Below, one piece after another: positions 52,452 to 60,539 of a DNA stretch of 64,000 nt. Source of the stretch: Alloscardovia macacae (lineage in GTDB: Bacteria; Actinomycetota; Actinomycetes; Actinomycetales; Bifidobacteriaceae); the NCBI RefSeq assembly GCF_002259705.1, contig NZ_MWWT01000001.1, forward strand, positions 186,001-250,000, given 5' to 3'. The notes below the pieces were generated by a model. The model did not search any database and was not told the DNA's origin. It saw only the letters and a list, made by a program, of their open reading frames with translations. The translations under genes and the position numbers were made by a program. Position 1 is the first letter of the stretch; every line of letters begins with the position of its first letter.

Positions 52452-54734
52452 ATGATGACCGTATATACATCTGATTCTGGCATAGTCACTCTGGAAAATG
52501 GTGGAGTGGCAGTGACGCTGTCTCTGAAGAATAACGAGCTTCCACGCATCGTGTACTGGGGGCGTGCGCTCGGAGATGACCAAGGCACGGCACAGCTGTA
52601 TGAGGCTCTGCGTCCGCAGCGCGTCTCCGGTGGTCTGGATGACACGAACTTCCCTACAGTTCTGCCTACACAGGCAGAAGGCTGGACAGGTGCTCCTCGC
52701 TTCGTGGTCACGCGCGATGGCCATGAGATTTTCTGTGCCTTCACAGTGACGTCGGTGGAGACGAGCGAAGCGGCACCGGTCGCTGCGGGGACGTCTGCGC
52801 TCGCGGAAGAATTGGCCGGAGTGAAGGGCGAAAACCGGGCAGATGCTCCACGCGCAGCCAGCCTCACCGTCACAGCCGAGGACGCGGCGCAGGGCGTGCA
52901 GCTCACGTGGCAGATGCAGGTGCTCGAAGGCGGTCTCGTACGTCAGCAGGCCAGAGTGCAGAACACCGCGGAGTGGGACGCTGCTCACGAGGGCTCAGTG
53001 CTCAGCGTGCAGACTCTCGAGCTGAGCTACCCAGTACCAGCCACAGCGCGTGAGGTCCTCACCACGGCGGGCCATCATCTGCGCGAGCGCCATCCACAGC
53101 GCCAGGAGCTGACCATGGGTCGCTTCGAGCGCGTGGTGGAGATAGGGCGCCCAGACTTTGACGCCACGCTGCTGCTGAATGTGGGGCCGCGCGGCTTTGA
53201 CTTCGAGCACGGAGAAGTGTACTCCACGCACGTGGGATGGTCGGGGAATTCCATCACGTCCGTAGAGCAGACGGTGTACACGCTGCCGCTCATCGGCGGA
53301 GGCGAGCACCTCTACGCGGGCGAAGCGGAGCTCATCGCTGGCGAGGGCGCGTCCTACACCTCGCCATGGGTCTATGGTTCGTATGGTGAGGGCCTGAATG
53401 AAGTGTCCCAGCGCTTCCACTCCTTCGTACGCTCGCTGCACCCGAACCTCGCGACGAAGCCTCGCCCAGTAATCCTGAACACGTGGGAAGCTGTGTACTT
53501 CGAGCACGATTTCGACACCTTAAAGCAGCTGGCAGATAAGGCTGCTGCGGCAGGCGTGGAACGCTTCGTGGTGGATGATGGCTGGTTCGGAAGCCGTCGT
53601 GATGACACCTCGGGACTGGGAGACTGGACCGTCTCGCAGGAGGTCTGGCCAGATGGTCCGAAGAGCCTGAAGGCTCTGGCAGACTATGTGCATGGCCTCG
53701 GCATGGAGTTCGGACTGTGGTTCGAGCCAGAGATGGCGAACATCGTCTCCGAGCTGAACGAGCAGCATCCAGACTGGCTGCTCGCGCCTCACGCGGGACG
53801 CCTGCCGCTGCAGGGACGCTTCCAGCAGGTGGTGGACCTGTCGAATCCGGAGGCATGCCGCTACGTCTTTGATGCTATGGATGCGCTCGTGGGTGAGCTC
53901 GGCATCGATTACATTAAGTGGGATCATAATAAGCTCGTCACTGAGCCAGGGTCGGCCTGCCATGGCTACGCTGCCACCCAGCATGCACAGGTGGAGGCCG
54001 TGTATGCCATCTTCGAAGGTTTGAAGCTGAAGCATGAGGGTCTCGAGATCGAGTCCTGCTCGTCCGGCGGTGGCCGTGTGGACCTCGGCATTCTCGAGCG
54101 CGCGGACCGCGTCTGGACGTCCGACTGCGTGGATCCAGTAGAGCGTGCAGAGATCCAGCGCTACACCTCGCTGCTCGTACCAGAAGTCATGATGGGCGAG
54201 CACGTGGGAGCATCCCCGGCGCATTCCACGCAGCGTGCCACATCTCTGACCATGCGTACAGCCATGGCACTGTTCGGACACTTCGGCATCGAGTGGGATC
54301 TGAACCACCAGCCACAGGAAGACCTCGACGAGCTCGCGCAATGGGTGGCGCTCTACAAGCAGGTGCGCCCATGGGCGAGCCAGGGGGTCAGCGTCCACGG
54401 AGACATCGCGGATGACTCCGTGCGTCTCGACGGCGTCGTAGCAGCAGATGGCTCGAAGGCGCTGTACCGCTTCGCGCAGGTGCGTACATCCGTGCACTAT
54501 CCAGCACTGCCTGTGCGCCTTCCGGGACTCGATAAGGATGCGCTCTACCGTGTACGCCCAGTGGACATCCAGCGCGAGCTGGACGTGCACCACATGAATG
54601 GTCAGTCTGACTTGCTGTGGTGGACCGAGGAGGGCATCGAGATATCCGGCGCAGCACTGCAGAACTTCGGCATCCGTCCACCGCAGCTGCACCCAGCGCA
54701 GGCTGTGGTCTTCGTAGTCGAGCGCATAGCGTAG
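52452..54734 (+). CDS. aga: Alpha-galactosidase, GH36
   Basis: 760 residues, cytoplasmic (no signal). Hydrolyses terminal alpha-1,6-galactose from raffinose-family sugars or melibiose. The N-terminal beta-sandwich runs to about residue 340; an alternative start is the next codon. The (beta/alpha)8 barrel begins PVILNTWEAVYFEHDF and has VERFVVDDGWF; the nucleophile Asp lies in YIKWDHNK near 491 and the acid/base Asp in RVWTSDCVDPVER near 557, with CSSGGGRVDLGIL between. A short Ala/Glu-rich insert is at about residue 110-135. Operator-controlled promoter upstream; lacI follows. Confidence 0.95.
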   Translation: MMTVYTSDSGIVTLENGGVAVTLSLKNNELPRIVYWGRALGDDQGTAQLYEALRPQRVSGGLDDTNFPTVLPTQAEGWTGAPRFVVTRDGHEIFCAFTVTSVETSEAAPVAAGTSALAEELAGVKGENRADAPRAASLTVTAEDAAQGVQLTWQMQVLEGGLVRQQARVQNTAEWDAAHEGSVLSVQTLELSYPVPATAREVLTTAGHHLRERHPQRQELTMGRFERVVEIGRPDFDATLLLNVGPRGFDFEHGEVYSTHVGWSGNSITSVEQTVYTLPLIGGGEHLYAGEAELIAGEGASYTSPWVYGSYGEGLNEVSQRFHSFVRSLHPNLATKPRPVILNTWEAVYFEHDFDTLKQLADKAAAAGVERFVVDDGWFGSRRDDTSGLGDWTVSQEVWPDGPKSLKALADYVHGLGMEFGLWFEPEMANIVSELNEQHPDWLLAPHAGRLPLQGRFQQVVDLSNPEACRYVFDAMDALVGELGIDYIKWDHNKLVTEPGSACHGYAATQHAQVEAVYAIFEGLKLKHEGLEIESCSSGGGRVDLGILERADRVWTSDCVDPVERAEIQRYTSLLVPEVMMGEHVGASPAHSTQRATSLTMRTAMALFGHFGIEWDLNHQPQEDLDELAQWVALYKQVRPWASQGVSVHGDIADDSVRLDGVVAADGSKALYRFAQVRTSVHYPALPVRLPGLDKDALYRVRPVDIQRELDVHHMNGQSDLLWWTEEGIEISGAALQNFGIRPPQLHPAQAVVFVVERIA

Positions 54735-54791
54735 AACGAAGAGAAGAACATCGTCGCGGCTGAAGGCAGTGCTGAAGGCACATCCGCTTGA

Positions 54792-54804
54792 GGAAGAATT
54801 GACC
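54792..54804 (+). repeat. Copy of the plus-strand motif GGRAGAATTGRCM
   Basis: GGAAGAATTGACC in the noncoding gap between aga and lacI. See the copy at 50974 for the series. Confidence 0.6.
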
Positions 54805-54891
54805 TTCAGCCGCACGAGCGACTAGAGGGGGTCGCGCGAGAACACAGGCATAAGCGAAAGCCAGAAGAGCCAGAAGAAAAAGGAACGGAAC

Positions 54892-56061
54892 ATGGTGGGA
54901 ATTCGTGACGTCGCGAAAAAAGCGGGCGTGTCCACGAGCACAGTCTCGCTCGTCATTAATAACAGCGGCTACGTCTCGCAGAAAATGCGCGACCGCGTCT
55001 CCGCAGCCATGGCCGAGCTGAACTACATTCCGAACGACCTCGCGAAAAACCTGTATAAAGGCCGCACGGACACGGTGGGCGTCATCATGCCTACTATCCA
55101 GCACCCGTTCTTCGCCTCACTCGTCGCGCGCATCCAGCACTATCTCGACGTGCAGGGCATGCGCGCGCTGCTGTGCTCCACGGCCGACCAGCACGCGGCG
55201 GAAATGCAGTACGTGGACATGCTTCAGCGCCACACGCTCGACGCGCTTATCGTCGGCTCGCACTCCCAGCTCAGTCAGGAGTACTGGGAGGGGATAAACC
55301 GCCCCGTCGTGGCGTTCGACCGCTACCTGTGCGACTCTATCCCGACCGTCGGCGCCGACCACGTCTCTGGCGGGCGTACCGTGGCGCAGGCGCTCATCGC
55401 ATCCGGCGCGCAGCACGTGGTGAACATCGGCGGCCCGCGCTCGCGATTCCATGACCGTGACCGCGGTGTGGCGCTGCTGAACTCGCGCGAGATGAGCTCG
55501 CGTCCGGACAGTTCCTTCCCGACCGTGCGTTACCAGCTCGTGATGGAAGATGAGCTGCTGACCGCGGGCATAGAGACGGAGTACGTGCCGGTGGAAGATC
55601 TGTCCGACATGGCACTGTTCCTACGCGCTGCCGAGCGTGCGCTGGACGATTTTGAGGACGTGGATGCCATCGTGGCGCCGGATCTCGCGGCTGCGGCCGT
55701 GGTGCAGGAGGCTCTCGCGCGCGGGATACGCATTCCAGACGACCTGCAGGTCATCGCGTACGACGGCACGTATGTGAGTGCTTTCGCGGGCATTCCGGTG
55801 ACGTCCATGACGCAGGACGTGGATGAGACTGCGCGGCGCCTCGTGGTGCATGCCATGCAGGAGATAGAGCGCTATGCGCAGGCGGAAAAGTCCGCGGAAG
55901 GTACGAGTGCGGCGCTGGCTGCTGCGCGCGAGGCGGCGTCGGGCGAGATGACGTCGAGCGAGCATAAGCGGTACGTGTCCGTGCAGGAGAACGCGCAGGG
56001 CGTGCCGTACCGTTTCGACGCGGTGAAGCTGTCGTACGTACAGCGCGGGACGACGCGCTAA
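54892..56061 (+). CDS. LacI-family transcriptional repressor of the alpha-galactoside/sucrose regulon
   Basis: 389 residues. The helix-turn-helix MVGIRDVAKKAGVSTSTVSLVINNSGYVSQ is at 1-30 with the hinge helix NDLAKNLYKGRT near 50. The periplasmic-binding-protein-like sensor domain starts DTVGVIMPTIQHPFFASLV and ends near 330; the last 60 residues are an Ala/Glu-rich extension not usual in LacI proteins. It sits between aga and sucP. Operators with a CGAAC-CGGTT core at the aga, sucP and importer promoters are the likely targets (inferred from location and symmetry). Confidence 0.9.
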   Translation: MVGIRDVAKKAGVSTSTVSLVINNSGYVSQKMRDRVSAAMAELNYIPNDLAKNLYKGRTDTVGVIMPTIQHPFFASLVARIQHYLDVQGMRALLCSTADQHAAEMQYVDMLQRHTLDALIVGSHSQLSQEYWEGINRPVVAFDRYLCDSIPTVGADHVSGGRTVAQALIASGAQHVVNIGGPRSRFHDRDRGVALLNSREMSSRPDSSFPTVRYQLVMEDELLTAGIETEYVPVEDLSDMALFLRAAERALDDFEDVDAIVAPDLAAAAVVQEALARGIRIPDDLQVIAYDGTYVSAFAGIPVTSMTQDVDETARRLVVHAMQEIERYAQAEKSAEGTSAALAAAREAASGEMTSSEHKRYVSVQENAQGVPYRFDAVKLSYVQRGTTR

Positions 56062-56157
56062 AGGTCAATTTTTCCTCGTCTAGCGGGGCTGGGCAGGGGC
56101 GAGCTGGGCTGGGGCGAGCGTGCTTGTGACGGGCAGAGGCATCTGCGTGTGATAGGG

Positions 56158-56248
56158 CAGTTGTGTGTAAATCGTCTCACAGGTGCACCGATTTTTTGAG
56201 ATTTTGCCTTTCTGAACCGGTAAAAGTGAGATGATTTACACACAACTG
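56158..56248. repeat. 91-bp palindromic element, family A, copy 1
   Basis: Terminal inverted repeats of 23 bp (beginning CAGTTGTGTGTAAATCGTCT) with two mismatches between arms surround a 45-base centre. Copy 2 at 56326-56416 is the same element in the opposite orientation: read in reverse its centre also begins GGTGCA and has a T6 run. Confidence 0.85.
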
Positions 56249-56325
56249 TTTCCACACTTGCTACATCGCAGACGGTTAGTGCCTCGCGTACCCCTATGCG
56301 CTCCTCTCTCTGTGATCGTGCTGGG

Positions 56326-56416
56326 CAGTTGTTTGTAAATCGTCTCACTTCTGCCGCCTTACGGCATCAGAGTCTAAGAAAAAAGATGCACCAGTGAGAC
56401 GATATGCAAACAACTG
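56326..56416. repeat. 91-bp palindromic element, family A, copy 2 (inverted)
   Basis: Terminal inverted repeats (beginning CAGTTGTTTGTAAATCGTCT) of 23 bp. Same length as copy 1. The two copies with 77 bases between fill most of the lacI-sucP gap, ending just before the sucP operator; the remaining 56062-56157 shows only GC-rich direct repeats (GGGGCGAGC). Confidence 0.85.
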
Positions 56417-56421
56417 CTTTT

Positions 56422-56435
56422 TGCATACGTATGCA
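56422..56435. promoter_or_regulatory. Operator TGCATACGTATGCA upstream of sucP
   Basis: A perfect 14-base palindrome identical to the one at 30581 in front of the malE operon, suggesting that one regulator controls both. Confidence 0.7.
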
Positions 56436-56444
56436 GAAAGGGAC

Positions 56445-56473
56445 TTGCACTTATCAAACGGGTTCGATATACT
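56445..56473 (+). promoter_or_regulatory. sucP promoter with LacI-type operator in the spacer
   Basis: TTGCAC (56445-56450) and TATACT (56468-56473) with a 17-base spacer. TATCAAACGGGTTCGATA (56452-56469) fills the spacer; its complement recurs at 58887 on the importer promoter. Confidence 0.85.
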
Positions 56474-56520
56474 GGAGGAGATAACGAAACACCGCCCCAT
56501 TTATCAGCCATGGAGGCCTG

Positions 56521-58029
56521 ATGAAGAATAAAGTTCAGCTCATTACGTACGCCGACCGCCTCGGCGACGGTACTATCGAGTCGATGACTCAGACTCTGCG
56601 CACGCAGTTCGATGGCGTGTATGAAGGCGTACATATCCTGCCATTCTTTACTCCTTTCGACGGAGCAGATGCTGGCTTCGACCCAGTGGATCACACGAAG
56701 GTAGACCCACGCCTGGGAAGCTGGGATGATGTGGCCGAGCTCGCGAAGACGCATGACATTATGGTGGACACTATCGTAAACCACATGTCCTGGGAGTCCG
56801 AGCAGTTCCAGGACGTGATGAAGAAGGGTGAGGACTCGGAGTATTATCCTATGTTCCTCACGATGTCCTCCATCTTCCCTGATGGCGTGACGGAAGAAGA
56901 CCTTACGGCCATCTACCGCCCTCGTCCAGGTCTGCCATTCACGCATTACACCTGGGGTGGTAAGACCCGCCTCGTGTGGACCACCTTCACTCCTCAGCAG
57001 GTGGACATCGACACGGATTCGGAGATGGGCTGGAACTACCTGCTCACCATCCTCGACCAGCTGGCAGCCTCGCACGTATCCCAGATTCGTCTGGATGCAG
57101 TGGGATACGGTGCGAAGGAAAAGAACTCCTCGTGCTTCATGACCCCGAAGACTTTTAAGCTCATCGAGCGCATTAAGGCAGAAGGTGAGAAGCGCGGTCT
57201 GGAGACCCTCATCGAAGTGCATTCGTACTATAAGAAGCAGGTGGAGATAGCCTCGAAGGTGGACCGTGTCTACGACTTCGCTATTCCTGGCCTGCTCCTC
57301 CATGCTCTCGAGTTCGGTAAGACGGATTCGCTGGCGAAGTGGATCGATGTGCGCCCGAATAACGCGGTAAACGTGCTCGATACGCATGATGGCATCGGCG
57401 TCATCGACATCGGCTCGGACCAGATGGACCGCTCCCTGGTAGGCCTCGTGCCAGACGAAGAAGTGGATGCCCTCGTGGAATCCATTCATCGTAACTCGCA
57501 CGGTGAGTCCCAGGAAGCCACCGGCGCTGCGGCATCGAACCTGGACCTGTACCAGGTGAATTGCACATACTATGCTGCTCTCGGATCCGACGACCAGAAG
57601 TACATCGCCGCACGCGCAGTCCAGTTCTTCATGCCGGGCGTTCCACAGGTCTACTACGTGGGCGCGCTCGCCGGCGGAAACGACATGGAGCTGCTCAAGC
57701 GCACGAACGTGGGCCGCGATATTAACCGCCATTACTACTCTGCAGCAGAAGTAGCTGAGCAGGTCGAGCGCCCAGTGGTGAAGGCGCTGAACGCACTCGC
57801 GCGCTTCCGTAACACGCTGCCAGCCTTCGACGGCGAGTTCTCCTTCGCGGATGCAGACGGCGTGCTGACCATGACCTGGGCAGACGCGGCCAGCTCCACG
57901 AGCGCCACGCTCACCTTCGCTCCACAGGCAGGAGCTACGGGCGTATCCGTCGCGAAGCTCGCATGGACGGATGCAGCAGGCGAGCACGAGACTGCAGACC
58001 TCATCGCCGAGCCACCAGTGGCAGCGTAG
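56521..58029 (+). CDS. sucP: Sucrose phosphorylase
   Basis: 502 residues, GH13_18, cytoplasmic. Converts sucrose and phosphate to alpha-glucose 1-phosphate and fructose, feeding the bifid shunt. The catalytic residues are Asp192 (IRLDAVGYGAKE), Glu232 (LIEVHSYY) and Asp290 (LDTHDGIGV), the same numbers as the characterised B. adolescentis enzyme. The N-terminus MKNKVQLITYADRLGDG and the loop with NRHYYSAAEV are typical. GGAGG is seven bases ahead. Strong promoter with two operator types. A hairpin follows at 58057. Confidence 0.97.
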   Translation: MKNKVQLITYADRLGDGTIESMTQTLRTQFDGVYEGVHILPFFTPFDGADAGFDPVDHTKVDPRLGSWDDVAELAKTHDIMVDTIVNHMSWESEQFQDVMKKGEDSEYYPMFLTMSSIFPDGVTEEDLTAIYRPRPGLPFTHYTWGGKTRLVWTTFTPQQVDIDTDSEMGWNYLLTILDQLAASHVSQIRLDAVGYGAKEKNSSCFMTPKTFKLIERIKAEGEKRGLETLIEVHSYYKKQVEIASKVDRVYDFAIPGLLLHALEFGKTDSLAKWIDVRPNNAVNVLDTHDGIGVIDIGSDQMDRSLVGLVPDEEVDALVESIHRNSHGESQEATGAAASNLDLYQVNCTYYAALGSDDQKYIAARAVQFFMPGVPQVYYVGALAGGNDMELLKRTNVGRDINRHYYSAAEVAEQVERPVVKALNALARFRNTLPAFDGEFSFADADGVLTMTWADAASSTSATLTFAPQAGATGVSVAKLAWTDAAGEHETADLIAEPPVAA

Positions 58030-58056
58030 GGGAGAGATATCCTCACTGTGAGATGC

Positions 58057-58092
58057 GAGGGGTGTGTGGAGTAGAGACTCCATACACCCCTC
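58057..58092 (+). terminator. Terminator after sucP
   Basis: GAGGGGTGTGTGGAGT pairs with ACTCCATACACCCCTC (one mismatch), loop AGAG, followed by TTATGCTTT. Confidence 0.8.
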
Positions 58093-58151
58093 TTATGCTT
58101 TCGTCGATGTGTGCGAGACACGCGTTCGCGCCCTTTCGCTAGGCTGGCAGT

Positions 58152-58784
58152 ATGGACGGCTTTTTTAATCAGAATAATTGGTTCTATAAGCTCATGGGGC
58201 TCATAGCAGACCTCGTGGTGCTGAATGTCATCACACTCATCATCTCCCTTCCGCTTATCACTGCGGGTTCGGCACTCAGCGCTCTGCATTACAGCCTGTG
58301 GCGGCTCGTGCGAGATGAAGAGGGCGGACTGGTGAAGATGTACTTTACGGCCTTTCGGGAAAACTTCCGCCAGGTGACGCCCGTGTGGCTGGCTGTCCTG
58401 GTGGCTGCTGGCGTGGGCGGGGTGGACCTCTACTTTGCGCTCCACATGAGTGAGATAGCGCCAGGGCTCGGGGAGGGTATGCGCATGGCGCTGCTCGTCT
58501 CACTGGCAGTGCTCACCGTGCTCGTCACTGCAGTAGTGCAGTGGTACACCGTGCTCGTCTCGCGTTATACGAATACGAATCGCATGCACCTGAAGAATGC
58601 TGTGCTGGCAGCTGTGGGATTCTTCCCCCAGACTCTCGCTATGCTCGTGCTCATTCTGGGCTCTCTCGTAGCCACGGTGGTGTTCTACGGGTATGCAGTG
58701 CCGCTTTTCCTGCTCGTGGGCATATCTCTGCCACAGTACTGCTGCGCGCTCATGTACAGTGAGCTATTTAAAAAATTGGACTAA
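58152..58784 (+). CDS. YesL-like DUF624 membrane protein
   Basis: 210 residues, five hydrophobic segments. The N-terminal signature reads FFNQNNWFYKLMGLIADLVVLN, then SLPLITAGSALSALHYSLWRLVRDEEGG near 40-60, the DUF624 hallmark (iPivTiGaalaALyytl...R). YesL-type proteins are encoded beside sugar ABC importers and are of unknown role, perhaps transporter assembly or quality control. It sits between sucP and the importer. No strong ribosome-binding site is visible. Confidence 0.85.
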   Translation: MDGFFNQNNWFYKLMGLIADLVVLNVITLIISLPLITAGSALSALHYSLWRLVRDEEGGLVKMYFTAFRENFRQVTPVWLAVLVAAGVGGVDLYFALHMSEIAPGLGEGMRMALLVSLAVLTVLVTAVVQWYTVLVSRYTNTNRMHLKNAVLAAVGFFPQTLAMLVLILGSLVATVVFYGYAVPLFLLVGISLPQYCCALMYSELFKKLD

Positions 58785-58873
58785 AAAGCAGAGCCGCGCA
58801 GGGCAAAAAGCCGCACGTACAGCGCCGTACGACACGCCGAACAGAACCTAGAAATAAAACGTTTGACGTCGGC

Positions 58874-58940
58874 GTTCGCGAACACGTATCGAACCCGTTT
58901 GACACACGTTCGCAAATCAGGTAATATCGAACCGGTTGCA
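58874..58940 (+). promoter_or_regulatory. Importer promoter with three operators
   Basis: Promoter TTGACA (58899-58904), 17 bases, TAATAT (58922-58927). TATCGAACCCGTTTGACA (58887-58904) covers the -35 and is the reverse of the sucP operator; TATCGAACCGGTTGCA (58925-58940) overlaps the -10; GTTCGCGAAC (58874-58883) lies just upstream. Such promoter-wide cover implies tight repression by the LacI protein. Confidence 0.85.
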
Positions 58941-59016
58941 GAAAACAACGGTAACCCGCAAGGAAGCAATACTAGCTTGCTTTTTAAGGACGGAAAGCAA
59001 CGCAAAGGAGAGAAAA

Positions 59017-60306
59017 ATGGTGAAAGATTGGAAGCGCTGGACAGCAGCAGCCGCGGCCACGGTCGTAGCACTCGGAGCGCTCGCAGCATGCGGAGCGAAC
59101 TCGGGTTCGGACGACGGTGACGGCACTAAGATCACTATCTTTAATTCTAAGTCCGAGATTCAGTCTCAGCTCGAAGAGCTCGCAGAGTCGTACGGCGAAA
59201 GCCACGGCGTGGACGTCGAGGTCTACTACTCGAACGACACCGTAGCAGCACACATGGCTACGAAGTACGCAGCAAACCAGCCATACACCATCTCCATGGT
59301 GGACGCTAAGGACGTGTACAGCCTCGGTGCTGAGCACGCCATCGACCTCAGCGGCGAAAAGTGGGTCAGCGACACCGACCAGGCTATCTCCGTAAACGGT
59401 AAGGTGCTCGGCTTCCCAGTGTCCGTGGAAGCACGCGGCCTCATCTATAATGCAGACGCTATTAAGAAGGTTACGGGTAAGGACTTCGACCCAAGCACCA
59501 TTAAGACCACCGATGACTTCAAGCAGATCATCTCTGACCTGAAGGCTGGCGGTATGGAGAACCCAGTGGGTGTTATGAAGGAAGACTGGTCCCTGGCCGC
59601 TCACTACCTGCCACAGGTCTACGAAGAGCAGTCCGACCCAGCAGCATTCATCAAGTCCCTGCACGACGGTGCTGACCTGAACGCAGACGCACGCTGGACC
59701 TCCCTCATGGACACCTTCGATGTCCTCAAGGATAATAACTACGCACAGGGCGACAAGGCTATCTCCGCAGAGCGCGAAGTGACCGAGCAGAAGCTCGCGA
59801 AGGGCGAGATAGCCTTCATGTTCGGTGGTAACTGGGACTGGGCAGTACTGAACCAGTACGAGCCAAGCAAGAACATGGGCATGATGCCAGTACCTCAGAA
59901 CGATAACTCCATGGACGTGCAGGATAAGCTCGTGGGTGGCGGTTCGAAGTACTTCTTCATCGATAACTCGAAGAACACCTCCGAAGCTCAGCAGAAGGCT
60001 GCTAAGGCATTCCTGAACTGGCTCTCTGAAGAGAAGGACGGTCAGGAGTGGGTCGTGAACACTGCTCACCTCGTCTCCCCATTCAAGAGCAACAAGCTCG
60101 AAGTAGCTGATCCACTGGGTAAGTCCGTGAAGAAGTTCGCTGACGCAAACAAGCTCATTAATAACTACAACTACCTCCCAGATGATCACTACTCGGTCCT
60201 CGGCGCTAACTTCCAGAAGTACCTCGCAGGTCAGGAAGACCGCGCAGCTCTGGCTGGCCAGATCGTGGATTACTGGAAGGCGAACGACATGAAGACCATC
60301 CAGTAG
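59017..60306 (+). CDS. Sugar ABC transporter solute-binding lipoprotein
   Basis: 429 residues from ATG 59017 (AAAGGAG just ahead; upstream in-frame codons lie in the promoter). Lipobox LAAC with Cys near residue 24. The mature sequence begins SGSDDGDGTKITIFNSKSEIQ and has the MsmE/family 1 pattern: TVAAHMATKYAANQPYTISMVDAKDVY, then FMFGGNWDWAVLNQYE and FLNWLSEEKDGQEWVVN. It should bind alpha-galactosides such as raffinose, or sucrose, by genetic context. Strongly biased codons suggest high expression. A terminator lies between it and the permeases, giving excess binding protein. Confidence 0.92.
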   Translation: MVKDWKRWTAAAAATVVALGALAACGANSGSDDGDGTKITIFNSKSEIQSQLEELAESYGESHGVDVEVYYSNDTVAAHMATKYAANQPYTISMVDAKDVYSLGAEHAIDLSGEKWVSDTDQAISVNGKVLGFPVSVEARGLIYNADAIKKVTGKDFDPSTIKTTDDFKQIISDLKAGGMENPVGVMKEDWSLAAHYLPQVYEEQSDPAAFIKSLHDGADLNADARWTSLMDTFDVLKDNNYAQGDKAISAEREVTEQKLAKGEIAFMFGGNWDWAVLNQYEPSKNMGMMPVPQNDNSMDVQDKLVGGGSKYFFIDNSKNTSEAQQKAAKAFLNWLSEEKDGQEWVVNTAHLVSPFKSNKLEVADPLGKSVKKFADANKLINNYNYLPDDHYSVLGANFQKYLAGQEDRAALAGQIVDYWKANDMKTIQ

Positions 60307-60343
60307 GTCCTCTCTCGTTCTAGACTCCTTCGAAAACTAAACA

Positions 60344-60394
60344 GTGGCGCATTCTCAGGCTTCGCCAGAAGCGCGAGGATGCGCCACATTTTTT
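60344..60394 (+). terminator. Attenuating terminator between binding protein and permeases
   Basis: GTGGCGCATTCTC pairs with GCGAGGATGCGCCAC, followed by ATTTTTT (60388-60394). It should keep permease levels below those of the binding protein. Confidence 0.85.
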
Positions 60395-60451
60395 ATCTGT
60401 CGCGTGAGATGCGTCGGCGGTTCGTTCCTCCTGAGGCGTTCCTCCTGAGAC

Positions 60452-60465
60452 GTTTCACGTGAAAC
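60452..60465. promoter_or_regulatory. Second parS-like core
   Basis: GTTTCACGTGAAAC, the same 14-base palindrome as at 19358, flanked here by C and G instead of T and A. It lies in the noncoding gap before the permease genes. Confidence 0.75.
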
Positions 60466-60491
60466 GCGAGCGTCGTGTATAAGCTCGCCCT

Positions 60492-60499
60492 CCCCCCCC
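60492..60499. repeat. C8 tract followed by (AC)4
   Basis: Eight C followed by ACACACAC, 40 bases upstream of the first permease gene. Such tracts may slip during replication. Confidence 0.55.
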
Positions 60500-60539
60500 A
60501 CACACACAGCCCATTACCCAAAAACTAATGGTGAGAGAA

